NCBI RefSeq assembly: GCF_001715975.1
Contig: NZ_MARB01000007.1
Span: forward strand, 62,001-126,000
Length of the DNA stretch: 64,000 nt
DNA from: Candidatus Thiodiazotropha endolucinida
GTDB taxonomy: Bacteria; Pseudomonadota; Gammaproteobacteria; Chromatiales; Chromatiaceae
Reading direction: 5' to 3'
Shown: one piece after another, positions 17,094 through 26,287 of the stretch
Numbering within the stretch: position 1 is the stretch's first letter
How the letters are laid out: each line of letters opens with the position of its first letter
Made by a program: the position numbers and the translations under genes
Notes under the pieces: generated by a model
What the model saw: only the letters and a program-made list of their open reading frames with translations
Told to the model about the DNA's origin: nothing
The model's database searches: none

Positions 17094-19905
17094 CAATCAC
17101 CTCCTCCCAATAAATTGGACGGAAGCGGTCGCTCCACTCGTGTTTTTTCTTGAGATCGGAGAATAGAAAGATTTTCTTGCCGATTATGGTATTTCCCTGA
17201 TCATCTGTACCACCCGGGAATAAGAGCTGAGGTGATGGCGGGATGCCCTGCAGTTCCAACTGAGAGGATCGGTCGCTGATAGTTAGCGGATTTTCGGATG
17301 AACCATCCCAATGAATTGCGCCATTCGCTGTGAGTAAGTTGAGTCCATAGATCCTTCCCGTACCAATCGTACCAACGGCTTCGCAGAGGCTATCTGGCTC
17401 AACAGTATCTGCGCTGTAGGTTGTAAAAAAGATGGCGTAGTCGTAAAGGATCGCTTTAGAGAAGGATTTCTCAGAATTAGAGAAATCGATATACCAACCC
17501 CTGTTTTCTGGATCAAGACCAGCTACTGCTGTATCTGAAGCATCTACAAAGTCGCTATGAGCGATTGCATCGTAGGTATTCCAATCAGGTGTATACCAGA
17601 GAGCTGTGTCTTTGATCATGTAGAATCGATCCGTTACATCCCCGAGTGGATTCGCGATATCGCCGGTACCGATCAATATGGCAAGGAATTGTATACCCGA
17701 CTTGGAGAAGTAACCGATCTGAGGGGTATTGAAGAATTTGCGGTGAACAGAAGCACCGTCATTGATATCGGCAATTATGCCGCCGGTGATCGTATTGCTA
17801 TTGTCATTTTCATCATCATCGAGATCGATGCGAATGATTCTGCCACCCACATCGGAGGCGTAGATACGTTCAACTACGGCATTCCCGTTCAAGTCGACTG
17901 TAGCAAGATCACTGGGAATGGCAAAGGTCATTTCGGGGATATTCACATTGGCTCCCGTATCCGAGATAGACCTCAACAGGGTGCCGTCCTCTGCGTCAAC
18001 GATAAAGATGGCATTACCCTCATCGTCAGAATAACTCGGATCGGGTGGGGTGGCGTCATCCTGATCGGGATCGTAGCCACCACCGAAAACCAGGACTTCA
18101 CGAACCGTGCCGCCGATTTCCATCTTTACGAAAAGCGGTTTCGACCAGGTTTGGCCAAGTTTGCTGAAATGGCTGGAGGCGTCGCTGGATATTTCAGCAA
18201 CGTACTCGGGGGCAAGCCGCTCGGTGACATTGATAATGTGGTATTTTCTTCCACCGCGTCGCATGCCGAAAATGACCATTTTTTCATTGCCAACCTCATA
18301 ATAGGTCATGGGGCCGTCCAAGCCATAGTAGGGTATGGAGGAAGCGTCATTGTTCTTTATCGTGTTTATACCAGGTAAGAGATCTTGCGGCATAAAGGCC
18401 CAGAGTTCTTCTCCTAATCTGGCATCGATGGCCTCGAGTACGCCCTCACTGGTAGGAATCAAAACCACATCTCCACCACTGTAGCTGACCACGACAGGCT
18501 GGGTATGAATGGGTGCGCCCATCACGCCTGAATGTGATGGATCATCTTCCGTTGCGACATAAGCGGGATCCCTGGTGACCCAATTCAGCAGTTCGGTCCG
18601 TAACTCATCAGTCGCTACCCCTAACATGCTGGTGGTAATAGCGGTGTTTGAATTTCTGACTCGATTCGCGGCACTGGTCAGCACCGGGTCACTGCCGAGG
18701 TAGGTATAGAGGTTTCTGACTTCAGTCATGTCCTGTGCAACGCCACCCGCAAGGGGGTATCCTTCATCGGGATCACAAGCGTCATCATCACAGAATAGGT
18801 CCCTCGTGCTTTGAAACTCCTGAGCTTCATTTAGTACGCGCTCGTTATTCAAAGCTGTCAGCACCACATCCTCTTCTGTGACGGTTATCGTGTATTTCTT
18901 TAGATTGCCTTTCCAAAAGGTGCGATCTTCGGGAAGAAACATGGGGACGTAGATCTCATCGCCACTAACTGCGGCATTGTCCGAATTAAACGGGATGGTC
19001 GGTGCATTGTAGGCGTAGTCGATATTGGTTTGTGCACTCGTGATGATGTCAGTCAGGTCTTGAACCAGTGAACCACCGTCGGAGTCATAATAGGATCCAC
19101 CACCGAACTCCGCGACTCGCTCCAGGAATGTACGCGTATTGCCTGATGTGTAGAAGCCCATCGTGCTGACAGTGATATTCTGAACGCCATCCCAACCAGT
19201 ACCTTCCATGAGGTCAGTATTGTTTGCCCAGGTGGCAATCTCATTAGCACAACGATCACCTGGAATAGGATCCCACCAGGTCGTTCCAAAGAGATTGTTT
19301 GTATTGCACTGAGCTCCATTAAACTGTGTGAATGTATTGCTGTTAGGTGAACCATCTGACAGTAAGACAATGTGATTCGGTGCGCACCGCATATCCTCTG
19401 CGCGCACCCCGGCCTCTTCAAGTGGAGATTCTAAGGTTAGATTGTTGGCGTCAGTGAATGTGGCATCGGTTCTGAACCAATTGACAGCAGCATTCAACGC
19501 AGCTACTGTAGGTGTGCCGCCATCAGCTGTAAGATTGTCGATCTGGGTAATGAATGAACTCTGATTGCTACCCTCCGAGATGACTTTGAATGCACCTGAA
19601 TGTGCAAAGTTTCCCCGCGTCGAATAGCCCAGTAGGGTAGTGTTGACATTACCCATGGCATCATCATTGAAAACTGCTGTCAATGCGGTAACAAGTTGAT
19701 CCCGACGAGTTGGAGTATTCCAACCCATACTTCCAGATTCATCCAATACGAACAGGATATTAGGCGGCACGGGATCAGGCGGCTCCTGCAGATAGACTTC
19801 AATATCGTCAGACAGGGCTGTTGGTGAGGTAAACGCAAACAGCGATGTCAGCGCCAAGGCAGACAGGGAATGCCGGTGTTTCAATGTGGGTTTCATGCGT
19901 ATCAT
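17086..19905 (-). CDS. pilY1: PilY1-type pilus tip adhesin
   Basis: A 939-residue secreted protein. The ATG at 19905 follows AAGGAG seven bases upstream. After the signal peptide there is a von Willebrand A domain (NILFVLDESGSMGW with an intact DXSXS metal site, about residues 48-290). The C-terminal half is the PilY1 beta-propeller (PYYGLDGPMTYYEVG, VLVFGGGYDPDQDD, GNAIFIVDAEDGTLL) with a calcium-binding loop rich in Asp/Asn (IDLDDDENDNSN). PilY1 caps type IV pili and controls extension and adhesion. It lies 11 bases after pilX. Its vWA domain is N-terminal, as in Pseudomonas PilY1. Confidence 0.9.
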   Translation of the reverse strand: MIRMKPTLKHRHSLSALALTSLFAFTSPTALSDDIEVYLQEPPDPVPPNILFVLDESGSMGWNTPTRRDQLVTALTAVFNDDAMGNVNTTLLGYSTRGNFAHSGAFKVISEGSNQSSFITQIDNLTADGGTPTVAALNAAVNWFRTDATFTDANNLTLESPLEEAGVRAEDMRCAPNHIVLLSDGSPNSNTFTQFNGAQCNTNNLFGTTWWDPIPGDRCANEIATWANNTDLMEGTGWDGVQNITVSTMGFYTSGNTRTFLERVAEFGGGSYYDSDGGSLVQDLTDIITSAQTNIDYAYNAPTIPFNSDNAAVSGDEIYVPMFLPEDRTFWKGNLKKYTITVTEEDVVLTALNNERVLNEAQEFQSTRDLFCDDDACDPDEGYPLAGGVAQDMTEVRNLYTYLGSDPVLTSAANRVRNSNTAITTSMLGVATDELRTELLNWVTRDPAYVATEDDPSHSGVMGAPIHTQPVVVSYSGGDVVLIPTSEGVLEAIDARLGEELWAFMPQDLLPGINTIKNNDASSIPYYGLDGPMTYYEVGNEKMVIFGMRRGGRKYHIINVTERLAPEYVAEISSDASSHFSKLGQTWSKPLFVKMEIGGTVREVLVFGGGYDPDQDDATPPDPSYSDDEGNAIFIVDAEDGTLLRSISDTGANVNIPEMTFAIPSDLATVDLNGNAVVERIYASDVGGRIIRIDLDDDENDNSNTITGGIIADINDGASVHRKFFNTPQIGYFSKSGIQFLAILIGTGDIANPLGDVTDRFYMIKDTALWYTPDWNTYDAIAHSDFVDASDTAVAGLDPENRGWYIDFSNSEKSFSKAILYDYAIFFTTYSADTVEPDSLCEAVGTIGTGRIYGLNLLTANGAIHWDGSSENPLTISDRSSQLELQGIPPSPQLLFPGGTDDQGNTIIGKKIFLFSDLKKKHEWSDRFRPIYWEEVIDE

Positions 19906-19916
19906 GGTTTAACTCC

Positions 19917-20441
19917 TTACTGCCGTATCAGCGCGACTTGCATACGGTTATGTGTCCTGGTGCCGCTCTCACCGACCGTTCCAACGGCATCCGCCTGGAA
20001 GAGGTGAGTGATGATATCGAGTTGATGGCCGGAGAAGAGCATATTGCCTCTGCCTTCCTTGGGATCGATTTTGTCTTCGTAAAGAAGATCGACATCAACC
20101 GACATCGGAGGTTGTTCAGCGAGTGTTGGATCTATTGGCGTACCATCTGGATGAGATTCGAAAAAATCCACATTGTGGGCGGTGTTGCCAATGGTGCTTG
20201 GAATGTCCAGGTTTGTTGAATCCAATTCGGGACCGGTGACAATCGCAAGGGCGTTCTCGGCGGCTCGAAAGCTCAGCTCCTTGAACTGATGGTTGACTGC
20301 GATCTTTGTCTCGAAGTTGGTGTTGCGCATCGCAGTGACACTTAACATCGTAATGATGAGGAGCAGAATCATGCTAATGACCAATGCCGCACCGCTCTGT
20401 TTCTTTCTATGGTTTGAAAATAATCTGGTGTAAGTTGTCAT
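19917..20441 (-). CDS. pilX: PilX minor pilin assembly protein
   Basis: A 174-residue protein with a basic N-terminus, then SGAALVISMILLLIITMLSVTAMRNTNFETKIA, the hallmark of PilX with its hydrophobic helix and absence of the normal Glu5 motif. The rest is a soluble pilin head without a family name. It sits between pilW (8 bases) and pilY1 (11 bases). PilX bridges the minor-pilin priming complex and PilY1. Confidence 0.85.
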   Translation of the reverse strand: MTTYTRLFSNHRKKQSGAALVISMILLLIITMLSVTAMRNTNFETKIAVNHQFKELSFRAAENALAIVTGPELDSTNLDIPSTIGNTAHNVDFFESHPDGTPIDPTLAEQPPMSVDVDLLYEDKIDPKEGRGNMLFSGHQLDIITHLFQADAVGTVGESGTRTHNRMQVALIRQ

Positions 20442-20449
20442 AGCTAGCC

Positions 20450-21295
20450 CTAATTATCGGATGGCTGACGATCCACATGATGAAGATTTCTTAATGAAAT
20501 CGTAGTACTGGCGGATTTATAAACGTTATTTGTGTCCGGGGCAGTGAATACTTTGCCGAGAAGATCTAATGTCTCAGGGTCCTCAGGGCGGAAGGCATTA
20601 GGTAGCTCTATATCGTCCCCGGATTGGACAATCAAGCCGATACGGATGGAGACGACTGCCGGCCAACTTTCCTCATCCACCTCATTTGCCGTGAGAAACT
20701 GATTCGCGACGCCATCAGGTTCATCAGTGTCGGTATCTATGCCATAAAGCGCCCGCATTTGCACAATTCCGGAAACGAGGGGTTGAGATATAAGTCGATC
20801 GGCGCCCCGATAGACTTGGCATATGAGATTGCCTTCATCATTGACTAAAAAGCGTACCGTGAGAGTATCCGTAAACTCTGCGTCAGCCACGCCGCAAGGG
20901 GCGGGACCGGAAGCATAGCGGATAGCTACAACGCTCGAATCTTCGGGATCGGGGCTCCAGGGCGAACCTCCAGCTGTAGCGCCACTCACTATGCCGTCAG
21001 GCACTTGGTCGACAGCGGGAAAAGTGCGTGAACCGTTATCGGTTCCTTGATAGGAGTCACTGCCATCGTCCGATGCGGATACGCCCCTTCCCGCCATCAC
21101 CAGTGCACGGCGCATATCCTGGAAAGCGAAGCGGTAGTTCTCCGTCGCTGCGGCGACGGCTGTCCTCGCATTAAAGGTGTTTCTACTGTCGACATAGACC
21201 TTGCCGGCGCCTCCAATAATAAAGATGCCGATGGCGCTGGCAATCATCAATGAGATGATAGAGAAGCCTGATTGATATTTTTTGAATGTAGTCAT
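20450..21295 (-). CDS. pilW: PilW minor pilin, with Ser in place of Glu5
   Basis: A 281-residue minor pilin of the expected length. The prepilin signal reads SG before FSIISLMIASAIGIFIIGGAGKVYVDSRNTF. The fifth mature residue is Ser, not the usual Glu; the codon is TCA. The FRFAFQDMRRAL-like segment (YRFAFQDMRRALVMAG) is characteristic of PilW. It follows pilV after one base and precedes pilX. Loss of Glu5 occurs in some pseudopilins such as GspK and may indicate a tip position, which is an inference. Confidence 0.82.
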   Translation of the reverse strand: MTTFKKYQSGFSIISLMIASAIGIFIIGGAGKVYVDSRNTFNARTAVAAATENYRFAFQDMRRALVMAGRGVSASDDGSDSYQGTDNGSRTFPAVDQVPDGIVSGATAGGSPWSPDPEDSSVVAIRYASGPAPCGVADAEFTDTLTVRFLVNDEGNLICQVYRGADRLISQPLVSGIVQMRALYGIDTDTDEPDGVANQFLTANEVDEESWPAVVSIRIGLIVQSGDDIELPNAFRPEDPETLDLLGKVFTAPDTNNVYKSASTTISLRNLHHVDRQPSDN

Positions 21296-21296
21296 T

Positions 21297-21875
21297 TTAA
21301 GGCGCCCCCGGTATGGCCGTCATGATTACCTGCTCGGTCGCATTGTCTTCGCTTTGCAAAGCCCAGGTGATCGTAATCAACAGGGGGGAAAGATCGGAAC
21401 AGAGATCAGCATCAGATCCATCGTTATCAATGCAGGTGATAGTTAGCTGACCATCAGGCAAAGCGCCCTGGACACCACCATCGCAGCTGATCTGCCACAT
21501 ATCGTAGGTTGCCATCTGGGTTGGATCGCACTCGCTGACCCCTACGGTATTGGTCATGTTGGGATTCATGGCGCAGAGTGCTGCAGGAGGTGCTGCACAG
21601 TAATCTACTGGGATTTCCGGTGTATAAGCGTTGTCATGATCGCCCTCAAAATCAAATGCGTTAAGATTCGCATGCATTCGGTCAGACAGGGCAGAGGCGA
21701 AATCGATAGCTTTGGATCGATAATCCGCATTGCTTGCACCTTGTAGGGCTGTGACTTGCAGTGCCGCCACGCCTAACAGGCCTATGGCGATCACGACAGT
21801 TGCAACCATTACTTCGATTAGTGTCATGCCTTGACACCTTACCCGGGAATGAGCGATAGGCGTTGATTTCCTCAT
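21297..21875 (-). CDS. pilV: PilV minor pilin
   Basis: A 192-residue prepilin: QG before MTLIEVMVATVVIAIGLLGVAALQ, then the PilV-type segment RSKAIDFASALSDRMHAN. Six cysteines in the head region suggest disulfides. The start at 21875 overlaps the fimT stop by four bases, so it is translationally coupled. It belongs to the minor-pilin initiation complex. Confidence 0.85.
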   Translation of the reverse strand: MRKSTPIAHSRVRCQGMTLIEVMVATVVIAIGLLGVAALQVTALQGASNADYRSKAIDFASALSDRMHANLNAFDFEGDHDNAYTPEIPVDYCAAPPAALCAMNPNMTNTVGVSECDPTQMATYDMWQISCDGGVQGALPDGQLTITCIDNDGSDADLCSDLSPLLITITWALQSEDNATEQVIMTAIPGAP

Positions 21876-22312
21876 GGGCAGTCTCCATCTTCTACCATTT
21901 TGATGAATGGGCGACCGCTTAGGTTGAGGCAGACACGACTCTCTAGGACACCTTTGTAGCTGATATCGATTGATCGTTCTGCAACAAGATTGGCTCTACC
22001 TCTTGGGCTGTAGGTAACAGTATCACCATCGATGGCGATAAAGTCGCTTTTAACAGTATGGTCCAGTAGCGTTACATCACCAGATTCGACCAGCCACCCG
22101 TCAGCTTCAGGCGTGAAAGTGGCTGTGGCTTCTTGTCTTACGGCTTCACTACGGGCGTATAAAATGGCTCCCAGCAAGTCATTGCTGGTTGTGGCGACTG
22201 TATTTCTTTGGATAAAGTTAAAATAACTCGGGATGCCCACAGTTACCAGAATTCCTCCGATAGCAATGGCGACCATTAACTCTGCCAATGTGAAGCCATG
22301 GACTCGATACAT
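21872..22312 (-). CDS. fimT: FimT/GspH-type minor pilin
   Basis: A 146-residue prepilin with signal HG before FTLAELMVAIAIGGILVTVGIPSYFNFIQ and the GspH/FimT feature LGAILYARSEAVRQ (the GspH domain start). The C-terminus has a disulfide candidate (RVCLNLSGRP, DGDCP). It is the first gene of the pilus operon, 470 bases after ispH on the same strand. FimT/FimU proteins act in pilus priming, and FimT of some species binds DNA for uptake. Confidence 0.82.
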   Translation of the reverse strand: MYRVHGFTLAELMVAIAIGGILVTVGIPSYFNFIQRNTVATTSNDLLGAILYARSEAVRQEATATFTPEADGWLVESGDVTLLDHTVKSDFIAIDGDTVTYSPRGRANLVAERSIDISYKGVLESRVCLNLSGRPFIKMVEDGDCP

Positions 22313-22782
22313 AATAAAACCTCGCTCATTTTGCTTACTAGCTTAGATCAGTCGCCATCATGGTGGCATACCGTTCATCGGGAGAGATTGCCCATATGTC
22401 TGGAAATAAGTGACAAATCGGGCCCTAAGCTACAATCAGTTGATTATATCGGCATTAAATGACTAAAAATTAGTGAGAAAGTAATAGTCTACTAAGAATA
22501 TGTTTGAATATAGGAATTAAACGCCTTGGGACAATGATTGATCTATGCTGAATTATGCTTTTTTTATGTCTAAATCATTCAACAGCGACTTGATGATAAG
22601 GAAAAGCGCACGCTTGGATATTCCGGCCTCGACTCTACCTATTTGGATCTCCGGTTCTTGAGTTGGTCAATGACGTTTACCATTGTGTGAAAACGATAAT
22701 CCTTATTTTTTACATCAATCACATGTTGTATTTATCTTCGAGCTATTGCAGACAGCCGTTATATTAGGATGACTGCGTATTC
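22313..22782. other. gene-free stretch upstream of the minor-pilin operon
   Basis: About 470 AT-rich bases between ispH and fimT, both on the minus strand. It must contain the pilin promoter. I saw no GEMM motif, strong terminator or repeat in it. Confidence 0.45.
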
Positions 22783-23742
22783 CTACAACGATTCACCCAT
22801 TAATGATTTTGGCAAGGCAAATACAACCTGTTCCTCTTTGCCTTGGGTCTCCATGACCTTTTTCGCCCCCCATTCCTTTAATTTGTCGATCACATTTTCA
22901 ACCAGGATCTCAGGCGCTGAGGCACCCGCAGTGACACCAATATGGTGCTTGCCGTCCAGCCAGCTTGGATCGATATCCTCGGCGCCGTCGATGAGATAAG
23001 CTGGAGGACCGTTCTTTTCTGCTATCTCTCTCAGACGATTTGAATTGGAGCTGTTTGGAGAGCCTACGACCAGTACAAGGTCACACTGTTTGGCGAGTTC
23101 CTTGACGGCATCCTGACGGTTTTGTGTGGCGTAACAGATATCGTTCTTTTTAGGACCGATAATATTCGGGAAGCGCTGTTGTAAGGTGTTGATGATCTGT
23201 TGTGTATCGTCGATGGATAGGGTGGTTTGCGTGACGAAAGCGATTTTCTCTGGATGTCCTAGATCCAGCCCTTCGACATCTTCACTGGTGACCACAAGAT
23301 GGATGCGGCTGTTATCGTTGTCCGCCATGCACTGTCCCATGGTGCCCTCGACCTCGGGGTGCCCTCTGTGGCCGATCAATATCACTTCATAACCGTCCCG
23401 ACAGCGGCGGGCGACTTCAAGATGTACTTTGGTCACCAGGGGGCAGGTGGCGTCGAATACGCGGAGCTGTCTCTGTTTCGCCTCCTCGCGGACCGATTGG
23501 GAGACGCCGTGGGCGCTGAATATCACGGTATGTCCGTCAGGAACATCACTCAGCTCATCAACGAAGATGGCCCCCCGTGTGCGCAGACTCTCCACGACAA
23601 AGCGGTTGTGTACGACCTCGTGACGGACATAGATGGGTGCCCCCAGAAGCTCCAGGGCACGTTCGACGATCTCGATCGCACGATCGACACCGGCGCAAAA
23701 GCCTCTGGGATTGGCCAGTAGTATCTGTTGTGTTCGGTTCAT
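22783..23742 (-). CDS. ispH: 4-hydroxy-3-methylbut-2-enyl diphosphate reductase IspH
   Basis: A 319-residue enzyme of normal length. It makes IPP and DMAPP in the last step of the MEP isoprenoid pathway, using a 4Fe-4S cluster. The three cluster cysteines are visible: [28 protein letters not shown] and [14 protein letters not shown], together with [13 protein letters not shown] and the [14 protein letters not shown] motif. It follows fkpB by 25 bases. The fkpB-ispH pair and nearness to minor-pilin genes match Pseudomonas-type order. Confidence 0.95.
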   Translation of the reverse strand: MNRTQQILLANPRGFCAGVDRAIEIVERALELLGAPIYVRHEVVHNRFVVESLRTRGAIFVDELSDVPDGHTVIFSAHGVSQSVREEAKQRQLRVFDATCPLVTKVHLEVARRCRDGYEVILIGHRGHPEVEGTMGQCMADNDNSRIHLVVTSEDVEGLDLGHPEKIAFVTQTTLSIDDTQQIINTLQQRFPNIIGPKKNDICYATQNRQDAVKELAKQCDLVLVVGSPNSSNSNRLREIAEKNGPPAYLIDGAEDIDPSWLDGKHHIGVTAGASAPEILVENVIDKLKEWGAKKVMETQGKEEQVVFALPKSLMGESL

Positions 23743-23767
23743 TGGTTACAGTGCCTGGCATGCATCT

Positions 23768-24253
23768 TCAATTGGTGCCCGGATCGTTCTCCTCCGGGCC
23801 CGGAAACGGGGCCGGTTCAACCTCAAGGATAGTGACTTTGTAACTGAATTGCTTGCCGCAGAGGGGATGGTTGAAATCGACTTGAACACGTTCATCGTCA
23901 ATCTGCAGAACCGTACCGGCAATCTCCTCGCCTTCAGGGGTGGTGAAGGCGATGATCTCCCCAGGGTTGAAAGTTTGATCGGCCTGAAACTCACTTCTGT
24001 CCAGCCAATGGATCAAGGTGCTATCTCTTGGTCCGTAGACATCGTCGCCTTTAACAAGCAGTTCCTGCTCATCCCCGACGTGTAGCCCCAGCAAGGCAAA
24101 CTCCAGCATCTGTTCCATGGTGTTGTCACCGAGGCTGAATTCCAAGGGTTCTTCCCCATAGGTGGACACTATTTCCGTCTCGTCGGGGAGGGTCAGTGAA
24201 AAGTGCATCTTGACCCGGCAGAGAGGAGCGATTTTGGGTTTGAACTCAGTCAT
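23768..24253 (-). CDS. fkpB: FKBP-type peptidyl-prolyl isomerase, SlpA type
   Basis: A 161-residue cytosolic isomerase of the SlyD/SlpA group. VKMHFSLTLPDETEIVSTYGEEPLEFSLGD begins the FKBP domain. LLGLHVGDEQELLVKGDDVYGPRD leads into the IF chaperone insert, and VDFNHPLCGKQFSYKVTILEVEPA ends the domain. There is no histidine-rich metal tail as in SlyD. It is three bases after the Rossmann gene and 25 before ispH, so these three are one operon. Confidence 0.9.
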   Translation of the reverse strand: MTEFKPKIAPLCRVKMHFSLTLPDETEIVSTYGEEPLEFSLGDNTMEQMLEFALLGLHVGDEQELLVKGDDVYGPRDSTLIHWLDRSEFQADQTFNPGEIIAFTTPEGEEIAGTVLQIDDERVQVDFNHPLCGKQFSYKVTILEVEPAPFPGPEENDPGTN

Positions 24254-24256
24254 TTC

Positions 24257-25042
24257 TTACTGCTCGGCACTACTTTGTTGCAGTGCGTGGAGCTGTGGTA
24301 GATCAAGCTTCAGGCGCTCGGCATGGGAAAGTGCCCGTTGCAACCTGGCCCGGGCGCTGCGTCCCATACATTGATGCTGCGGGTCACCCTCGAAGGCCGT
24401 GACCATGGCGGCAATCAATGCCTCCCGGTCGAAGATTCTGTTTGTCAAGGCTTCCTGCAAGGATATGATCTCCCCGGCAACCTGCCGGGCAAAGGTTTGA
24501 TGGTGTTGCCAAAGCTCACCCACATTACCACCGGTGCGCAGTCCGGCTATGTTGCTGGTGAGAATGTAGAGATTCTTCAAAACCAGCTGAAAAAGCAGCT
24601 GTTCCTCATCCGCCAGGACCGTCACCGGGATGTTGACCGCGGCCAGGGCGCGACGCATCAATTCAGACTGAGGGCCGAACACCGGGGAGGGTATGATGAC
24701 CTTGGCGTCGATGCCCGGCTTTTTCTCGAACCAGATGGAGATGACTGTCGGTGAGTCCACCCCCTGCCAATCGTCAGGTAATAACTCATTCTGCAGCAGG
24801 CAGAGACCTGATCGCCATTTCTCGGGTATCCCGTCGAGTACGCCACTCAAGGCATTTTCACCGACCGCCACGATCACCAGCGCCGGCTGCCCGATCCGCG
24901 CGGCCAATTGCTGACTGTCACTCTCCCGGGTTACCGGGTGGACACTGAAGCCCAGGCGGAGAAAACCCTTGGCCAGAACGCCACCTATCTCTCCGATACC
25001 GATCAAAACAACCTCATTTCCCGGCATATGTCTACTCACCAT
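24257..25042 (-). CDS. Rossmann-fold dehydrogenase-like protein
   Basis: A 261-residue protein. The N-terminus binds a dinucleotide (VVLIGIGEIGGVLAKGFLRLGFSVHPVTR), which resembles ketopantoate reductase or prephenate-dehydrogenase-like folds. The C-terminal half is helical (LLFQLVLKNLYILTSNIAGL). No substrate can be named. The ATG at 25042 and the one at 25027 are both possible; neither site is strong. It leads the operon with fkpB and ispH. Confidence 0.65.
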   Translation of the reverse strand: MVSRHMPGNEVVLIGIGEIGGVLAKGFLRLGFSVHPVTRESDSQQLAARIGQPALVIVAVGENALSGVLDGIPEKWRSGLCLLQNELLPDDWQGVDSPTVISIWFEKKPGIDAKVIIPSPVFGPQSELMRRALAAVNIPVTVLADEEQLLFQLVLKNLYILTSNIAGLRTGGNVGELWQHHQTFARQVAGEIISLQEALTNRIFDREALIAAMVTAFEGDPQHQCMGRSARARLQRALSHAERLKLDLPQLHALQQSSAEQ

Positions 25043-25141
25043 TGGTTCTGTTTAGCAGGACGCATCATAGCGGATTTGCATTATTTTTATAAAGGTCTAA
25101 CATATCCTTAAGTAGGAGGATTAATAAATATAGGCAGTACT

Positions 25142-25342
25142 ATGATAAATAAAGAAATTATTGTCAATCACGAGCTTCCTCTCTATGAAGTTCAAGAGGT
25201 TTCCCTACTCGATGCGATGTTACTTTTGAAAGAGCAGGGTGGTTCTGGCCGGGAGTCGTCGATCACCCGCGCCGCTGAAATGATAAAGCATCGAAGCCAG
25301 GCGCGATCGATGGACGCAAATTGGCCCATGACGGGCACTTAG
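25142..25342 (+). CDS. small hypothetical protein, 66 residues
   Basis: A short frame starting at ATG 25142, with AGGAGG about 25 bases upstream, further than usual. The product (MINKEIIVNHELPLYEVQEV...) is soluble, without signal peptide, cysteines or a known motif. It is divergent from the Rossmann gene. Plausible but unproven. Confidence 0.4.
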   Translation: MINKEIIVNHELPLYEVQEVSLLDAMLLLKEQGGSGRESSITRAAEMIKHRSQARSMDANWPMTGT

Positions 25343-25474
25343 AAGCACTCCACGCCAATTCTCAATATGACGGTAGACAGGCCGAGCGTGGTATTTTTCT
25401 GCCGTATCAGCCCGCCTGGATCATCATGAGAATAGAGGCTGAGTTGTGCAGAAGCATTCTCTCAATCCGCTGAT

Positions 25475-25615
25475 TCAGACGAGTATCTCCTGGGTGACGA
25501 AGAGGATACCTATAGAGACGATAACCACCACCACCGCCAGGTATTGAAACAGAATACAGATTCCGGGTAGGTCGTTGCAGACTTTGCTGAATCGGCAAAT
25601 CTTGCAGTTTTTCAT
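25475..25615 (-). CDS. 46-residue four-cysteine single-span membrane protein
   Basis: A small gene on the minus strand from ATG 25615 (GAGGT six bases upstream; an ATG at 25621 is in frame) to TGA at 25475. The product has four cysteines in the first 19 residues (MKNCKICRFSKVC, then GIC) followed by one membrane helix (ILFQYLAVVVVIVSIGILFV) and a TQEILV tail. The layout (paired cysteines at a membrane anchor) suggests metal or iron-sulfur binding or a redox relay. Codon choice and the ribosome-binding site support a real gene. Family unknown to me. Confidence 0.6.
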   Translation of the reverse strand: MKNCKICRFSKVCNDLPGICILFQYLAVVVVIVSIGILFVTQEILV

Positions 25616-25954
25616 TCTCATACCTCACAAACTACAGAGGTCGGCAGCTCTACTTAATAAGATGAGCCGACCGTTGCTGCTTAGGCCGGGGTGGCCTGAA
25701 CAATGGCTCATTGAGCCGATCTTAGCCACTATGCACAACATGATCGTTCAGGTGGTTGGTGTTCCTGGACGACGCAGGGTTGCAGCAATCAACCGGCAAT
25801 CATGGTCGCACACTTTCTCAGGTGTTGGAAGTGGCTAGTCTTGCCGGAAAATACCAGGGTATATCTAAGTATTTGTTTTTAGAAGGTTCGCTTTGATGAT
25901 CTCCGTGATCGTATTAACATGTCCCCTGGTTTCACTCGATATATGGAGAAGCGG
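25616..25954. other. gene-free stretch before the CnoX gene pair
   Basis: About 340 bases between the divergent small Cys protein and the gene at 25955. It should contain promoters for both; nothing else recognisable. Confidence 0.4.
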
Positions 25955-26287
25955 ATGCTGATTGAAGGCCCTTTGAAGATTGCCGTGCTGGATGATCCTG
26001 AACAACCCGGGCGCGAACTGCATATCAGTTTTACCTCTGAGTTTCAGTCACTTGAGCAATCAGGCCAGGCAAACGACTTCACCGAGTATCTACAGCTACT
26101 GGGACGCAGTATCGAGTCACTTTCGGAGGGCGATCCCAATCGGGCAGGGATGCTGATCGTACAACAGATCGCAGAACAGCTGTTGCCGCATCTGCAAACC
26201 GGGGATTTGGAGATCTCGGAGACGATTATCGTCGAGATGGGACGGGATTATGCCAGTGACTCCCTCATGGGCCTGCTCAATTCATGA
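25955..26287 (+). CDS. conserved hypothetical protein upstream of cnoX
   Basis: A 110-residue soluble acidic protein. The ATG at 25955 is chosen because GGAGA lies five to nine bases upstream; in-frame ATGs at 25919 and 25943 would lengthen it. It contains LKIAVLDDPEQPGRELHISFTSEFQ and a helical second half (MLIVQQIAEQLLPHLQTGDLEISETIIVEMG). No family recognised. Its stop overlaps the start of the next gene in an ATGA junction, so the two are co-translated. Confidence 0.6.
   Translation: MLIEGPLKIAVLDDPEQPGRELHISFTSEFQSLEQSGQANDFTEYLQLLGRSIESLSEGDPNRAGMLIVQQIAEQLLPHLQTGDLEISETIIVEMGRDYASDSLMGLLNS

Noticed and set aside
24323-24754. Plus-strand open frames opposite the Rossmann, fkpB, ispH and pil genes
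   Set aside because: All are shadows of well-supported minus-strand genes with no independent motif or start signal.
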